DNA of 34,716 nucleotides, taken from NCBI GenBank assembly GCA_038216155.1, contig JBBQQH010000033.1, positions 1 to 34,716 on the forward strand. Reading direction: 5' to 3'. This DNA is from SZAS-103 sp038216155. Its GTDB lineage: Bacteria > Pseudomonadota > Gammaproteobacteria > Xanthomonadales > Xanthomonadaceae. The notes beneath the pieces are model-generated. The model did not search any database and was not told the origin of the DNA. It saw nothing but the letters and a program-made list of their open reading frames with translations. Positions 31,324-34,716 of this stretch are shown here, piece by piece (positions within the stretch are counted from its first letter, which is position 1; every line of letters begins with the position of its first letter). The position numbers and the translations under genes are program-made.

Positions 31324-33696
31324 TCAGTTCCTCAGCGGCTTGCCGGTGGTGAGCGTATGCACGATGCGTTCCTGTGTTTTCGGCATCTGTGCGAGTGCGA
31401 CGAAGTGCTTGCGCTCCAGTTCGATCAGCCAGTCCTCGTCCACCAGCGAGCCGCGATCAATCTCGCCGCCGCACAGCACGGTCGCGACGCGGGTCGACAC
31501 CTCGAAGTCGTGTTCGGAAATGAAGCGGCCTTCGAGCATATTCACCAGCATCATCTTGAAGGTGGCAATGCCGACATCGCCAGCGACCGGAATCTGTCGC
31601 GCCGGCAGCGGCGGGCGATAACCTGACTCAGCCAGCGCGCGTGCTTGCTGCTTGGCGACGTACAGCAGCTCATGCGCATTGAACACGATCACGTCGTCTG
31701 GGCGCAGCAAACCCAAATCCTTGGCTTCCATCGCCGAGGTCGAGACCTTGCCCATCGCTACCGTCTCGAAATAGGGCTTCAGCCCGGCGAAGACATCGCC
31801 GTTCTGGCCGACGCTCAAACCCACCCGCGTCGCGATTTCCTTCAGTCCACCCCCGCCGGGCAGCAAGCCAACACCTGCCTCGACCAGTCCGATGTAGCTT
31901 TCCAGTGCCGCCACCGTGCGCGCCGAATGCATCTGGAACTCGCACCCGCCGCCAAATGCCATTCCGCGCACCGCAGCGACCACCGGTACCAGCGCGTACT
32001 TGATTTGCTGGCTGGTGGCCTGGAAGGTCGCGATCATCGCGTCGAAATCATCAACCTTGCCGGCCTTCAGCAATCCCATTGCGCCTTTGAGGTCGGCGCC
32101 CGCAGAGAAAGGTTCGCTGTCCTGCCAGATCACAAGGCCGTCGAAGTCCTGCTCGGCCGTCGTGATGGCCTGCTGCAAGCCTTCGAGCACGCCATCATTT
32201 ACCGTATGCATCTTGGTCTTGAAGCCGACCACCGCGATGCCATCACCGTCGTGCCACATGCGCACAGCATCGGTCTCGAATACGGTTTGGCCGCGATCGA
32301 ATGTCTCGCCGAGTACCGGGTCGGGAAAGCGCTGGCGCTGGTAGACCGGAAGTTGCGAGCGCGGCAGCCGTGTCTTGCGCGCCGGGCTGTAGGAGCCATC
32401 CGGCCCGTGCACGCCGTCGCGTCCGTCGAACACCCAATCGGGCAACGGCGCGCTCGACATCGCCTTGCCAGCCACGATGTCATCGGCAATCCAGCCGGCG
32501 ATCTGCTTCCAGCCGGCCGCCTGCCAGGTTTCGAATGGACCGAGCTTCCAGCCGTAACCCCAGCGAATGGCGAGATCGACATCGCGCGCGGTTTGCGCAA
32601 TCGACGCAAGGTGATACGCGCTGTAATGGAACAGGTCGCGGAAAATCGCCCAAAGAAACTGCGCCTGCGGAAGCTCACTGGCGCGTAGCGCGGCGAACTT
32701 CGCGACCGGATCCTTCAGCTTCAACATCTCGATGACTTCCGGCGCGACCTCGCCGGCGCTGATGCGATAGTCCTGCGCGGCCAGATCCAGCACCTGGATG
32801 TCACGACCGACCTTGCGATAGATGCCGGCGCCGGTTTTCTGCCCCAGCGCGCCTTTTTCCACTAGCGCTTGCAGCCACGGGGGCGAGGTGAAGTATTTGT
32901 GCCACGGGTCGTCCGCCAGAGTGTCGCCCATGGTTTTGATCACGTGCGCCATCGTGTCCAGTCCGACCACATCGGCGGTGCGATAGGTCGCCGACTTCGG
33001 CCGGCCGATCAGTGGGCCGGTGAGGGTGTCCACTTCATCGAAGCCAAGCTTGAACTGTGCGGTCTGGTAAGCGGTGGACAGGATCGAGAACACGCCGATT
33101 CGATTGCCGATGAAGTTGGGCGTGTCGCGCGCATACACCACGCCTTTACCCAGTGTCGTGGTCAGGAAAGTTTCTAGTTGTTCAAGCACTTGTGGATCGG
33201 TCTTCTTGCACGGGATGAGCTCTGCAAGGTGCATGTAGCGCGGCGGATTGAAGAAGTGCACGCCACAAAAACGCTCGTGCACTGAGGCATCCAGCACCTC
33301 GGCCAGCGCGTTGATCGACAGGCCCGACGTGTTCGACGCCAGGATCGCGCGTTCGGACAAATGCGGAACGATCTTCGCGTACAAATCCTTCTTCCAGTCC
33401 AGTTTTTCTGCGATCGCCTCGATCACCAGATCGCAGCCCTGCAGAAGCTCCAAATCCTGATCGTAGTTGGCTGGCGTGATCGCGCCGGCGAGTGACTTGA
33501 GCGCCAGCGGAGCGGGGGACAGTTTGCTGAGGTTCGCGATGGCTTTCCTGGCGATACCGCTGGGATCGGCTTCCTTCGCAGGCAAGTCGAACAGCACGGT
33601 GTCTACTCCGGCATTGACAAGGTGCGCGGCGATCTGCGCACCCATCACGCCGGCTCCCAACACGGCGACCCGACGAACAAGTAAATTCTGAGACAT
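31324..33696 (-). CDS. 3-hydroxyacyl-CoA dehydrogenase / enoyl-CoA hydratase (FadN-like)
   Basis: A 790-residue bifunctional beta-oxidation enzyme. The 3-hydroxyacyl-CoA dehydrogenase domain comes first: NAD motif GAGVMG at residues 14-19, then ASNTSGLSI and GVHFFNPPRYMHL. The crotonase domain is C-terminal (about 490-690, with GMAFGGGCEFQMHS and GLLPGGGGLKE). This order is that of FadN, opposite to E. coli FadB. ATG 33696 is preferred over ATG 33705 because GGATGGA precedes it at a suitable distance; either is possible. It is transcribed with the thiolase, downstream of a TetR-type regulator. Confidence 0.95.
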   Translation of the reverse strand: MSQNLLVRRVAVLGAGVMGAQIAAHLVNAGVDTVLFDLPAKEADPSGIARKAIANLSKLSPAPLALKSLAGAITPANYDQDLELLQGCDLVIEAIAEKLDWKKDLYAKIVPHLSERAILASNTSGLSINALAEVLDASVHERFCGVHFFNPPRYMHLAELIPCKKTDPQVLEQLETFLTTTLGKGVVYARDTPNFIGNRIGVFSILSTAYQTAQFKLGFDEVDTLTGPLIGRPKSATYRTADVVGLDTMAHVIKTMGDTLADDPWHKYFTSPPWLQALVEKGALGQKTGAGIYRKVGRDIQVLDLAAQDYRISAGEVAPEVIEMLKLKDPVAKFAALRASELPQAQFLWAIFRDLFHYSAYHLASIAQTARDVDLAIRWGYGWKLGPFETWQAAGWKQIAGWIADDIVAGKAMSSAPLPDWVFDGRDGVHGPDGSYSPARKTRLPRSQLPVYQRQRFPDPVLGETFDRGQTVFETDAVRMWHDGDGIAVVGFKTKMHTVNDGVLEGLQQAITTAEQDFDGLVIWQDSEPFSAGADLKGAMGLLKAGKVDDFDAMIATFQATSQQIKYALVPVVAAVRGMAFGGGCEFQMHSARTVAALESYIGLVEAGVGLLPGGGGLKEIATRVGLSVGQNGDVFAGLKPYFETVAMGKVSTSAMEAKDLGLLRPDDVIVFNAHELLYVAKQQARALAESGYRPPLPARQIPVAGDVGIATFKMMLVNMLEGRFISEHDFEVSTRVATVLCGGEIDRGSLVDEDWLIELERKHFVALAQMPKTQERIVHTLTTGKPLRN

Positions 33697-33716
33697 ATCG
33701 TCCATCCAGTTGATTT

Positions 33717-33747
33717 ATTGTAAAATGCTATCGGCTAAAGCAGCCGA
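33717..33747 (-). promoter_or_regulatory. Inverted repeat and -10-like box before the FadN-like gene
   Basis: TCGGCT-N5-AGCCGA (33731-33747) is a perfect 6-bp inverted repeat. On the minus strand it is followed by TTTT and TACAAT (33717-33722), the latter lying 12 bases before ATG 33705. The element could be a weak terminator of the regulator gene, an operator, or both. No clear -35 box is seen. Confidence 0.35.
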
Positions 33748-33758
33748 AGAATTCGAGC

Positions 33759-34379
33759 TCAGGCTCGCAACCCGGCGGCGGCAAAGCGGATTAACGCGTC
33801 GGCCGCGCGCTGGCAATGCAGCTTTTCACTGACACTGGCGGTGCGTCGGATCAGCCCAAAATCGGCCATCGCGTAGGTCAGGGCACCGGCCACGAAATCC
33901 AGCCGCCAATAGAGTTCTTCCTTGCCCAGATCGGGCAGGCAGACACCGATCGCCTTGGCGAACTGCCGCAGCACGTGCCCGTAGTTATCCGACAAGAACT
34001 TTCGCAGGCGCTCGTTCTTCTCGGCGTACGCCCGCGCCAGCACGCGTACAAAGGCCGAACCGCCGTGCCGATCCATCGTCAGCGCCAGCGCCGGCTCGAT
34101 GAACGCCGCGAGCAGGGCGTCAAGATCGCCAGGATGGTTGTCCAATGCATCGCGTAACGCCGCCAGTCGCTTTTCGCTGAGTTCGTCCAGTCGCCGCCGG
34201 AACACCTCGTTGATCAGGTTTTCCTTCGACCCGAAGTGATAGTTGACCGCCGCGATATTGACGTCGGCCTCACTGGTGACCTGTCGCAGCGACGTCCCCG
34301 CAAACCCGAACTGCGCAAACAGCGTCTCCGCCGCGGTCAGGATGCGTTGCTTGGTCGAGAAATGGACGGTTGCAGACAT
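33759..34379 (-). CDS. TetR-family regulator of fatty-acid oxidation genes
   Basis: A 206-residue repressor. The N-terminal helix-turn-helix (about residues 10-56) reads RILTAAETLFAQFGFAGTSLRQV and then NIAAVNYHFGSKENLI, the TetR signature. The rest is a helical ligand-binding domain of the PsrA-like kind with YAEKNERLRKFLSDNY. It lies 53-62 bases upstream of the beta-oxidation pair on the same strand, so it probably controls these genes and itself in response to acyl-CoA or fatty acids. This is inferred from position and family. Confidence 0.92.
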   Translation of the reverse strand: MSATVHFSTKQRILTAAETLFAQFGFAGTSLRQVTSEADVNIAAVNYHFGSKENLINEVFRRRLDELSEKRLAALRDALDNHPGDLDALLAAFIEPALALTMDRHGGSAFVRVLARAYAEKNERLRKFLSDNYGHVLRQFAKAIGVCLPDLGKEELYWRLDFVAGALTYAMADFGLIRRTASVSEKLHCQRAADALIRFAAAGLRA

Positions 34380-34399
34380 CGGATGCCAGCGCTTGATTA

Positions 34400-34411
34400 A
34401 AACAGGCGTTT
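34400..34411. promoter_or_regulatory. Operator candidate AAAC-N4-GTTT at the TetR gene start site
   Basis: A short inverted repeat (4-bp arms) immediately downstream of the -10 box, covering the predicted transcription start of the regulator. This is a common place for self-repression by TetR proteins. The arms are short, so confidence is modest. Confidence 0.4.
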
Positions 34412-34441
34412 AGATTAGCTGCAGCGGCGCGCCATCGTCAA
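34412..34441 (-). promoter_or_regulatory. Sigma-70 promoter of the TetR-family gene
   Basis: TTGACG (plus coordinates 34436-34441) and TAATCT (34412-34417) are separated by 18 bases. The predicted start lies about 25 bases before ATG 34379. Confidence 0.65.
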
Positions 34442-34571
34442 GCGCGAGTGCATGTCCTCCATGCGTTCTCAGCTCAGCCGTAGCGTCCAGCTCATGACGT
34501 TCTTGTTTCCGTCAATGACCATCATTTCTCACGCTTTGATCGCGAAAACGCGAACTCGGTCGGCGAAGTGG

Positions 34572-34716
34572 CTAGATGTCTAGTCCCGTCTGATTCTTTG
34601 GCTTTCGGATAAATAGTTCCGGGCGCTTGGTGCACCAGGCTCGAATGGCTTGCAGGGGCGTGATATTGCCCAGCGCACGCTGCGGCAGGTGTTGGTTGTA
34701 GAGGGTTTCGTACCGC
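34572..34716 (-). mobile_element. 3' end of an IS481-type transposase, cut by the window edge
   Basis: The last 47 codons of a transposase, read leftward from the window end: RYETLYNQHLPQRALGNITP, then a LQAIRAWCTKRPELF segment and an end in QTGLDI followed by TAG at 34572-34574. The YNQHLPQRALG motif and the final Thr-Gly-Leu-Asp are typical of the C-terminal DDE region of IS481-type elements. The catalytic acidic residues and the rest of the element lie outside the window. Its inner end probably falls between 34450 and 34571, but I cannot fix a terminal repeat. Confidence 0.8.

Noticed and set aside
34450..34571. Possible terminal inverted repeat of the IS481-type element (starting near tgacgttcttg at 34495)
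   Set aside because: The other end of the element is outside the window, so the boundary cannot be confirmed.

Overview
The window looks like a chromosomal segment of a high-GC gammaproteobacterium, most likely from the Lysobacterales/Xanthomonadales and perhaps Rhodanobacteraceae-like. This is inferred from the core gene content, the xanthomonadal style of the agmatine deiminase and of the type-B ribosomal protein L36, and a palindromic intergenic repeat of a kind common in that order. I see no rRNA, tRNA, CRISPR array, phage or plasmid genes.

Layout. 0-5.3 kb: a YceH-type DUF480 protein, a secreted amidohydrolase with one frameshift, the 3' remnant of a MATE exporter joined to what looks like the 5' end of an IS481-type transposase, a small two-helix membrane protein, pterin carbinolamine dehydratase (phhB), divergently the Fe-S carrier nfuA, and a single-pass protein of unknown function ending at a clear bidirectional terminator. 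5.3-6.1 kb: two small cytochromes c, translationally coupled. 6.5-14.2 kb: an RND efflux operon with one lipoprotein adaptor and two tandem permeases, preceded by a promoter overlapped by a palindrome. 14.3-17.8 kb (minus strand): a secreted BamE/SmpA-like protein, aguA, aguB (agmatine to putrescine) and a TraB/PrgY-family membrane protein in one compact run. 18.0-18.2 kb: rpmJ (zinc-free L36) with a very good sigma-70 promoter and a hairpin terminator. 18.3-20.0 kb: a decayed patch, with an MFS transporter carrying three lesions and a gutted zinc-ribbon peptidase.

20.2-30.1 kb (plus strand): cmk, rpsA, ihfB, lapA, lapB, a WecA/WbpL-type glycosyl-1-phosphate transferase, a WbpM/CapD-type sugar dehydratase, galU and a PuuB/DadA-like FAD oxidoreductase. 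This links translation and DNA architecture genes with LPS assembly control and O-antigen sugar synthesis. 30.1-34.4 kb (minus strand): a TetR-type regulator followed by a beta-oxidation pair (a FadN-like dehydrogenase/hydratase and a thiolase). The right edge carries the last 47 codons of an IS481-type transposase.

Most of the window is ordinary core genome and I did not find a convincing new defence or mobile system. The points most worth a second look are the unequal pair of RND permeases with differing proton-relay residues, the palindrome over their promoter, an imperfect 60-bp duplication upstream of cmk-rpsA, the TraB-family gene attached to the agmatine pathway, and the clustered gene decay with IS481 remnants.
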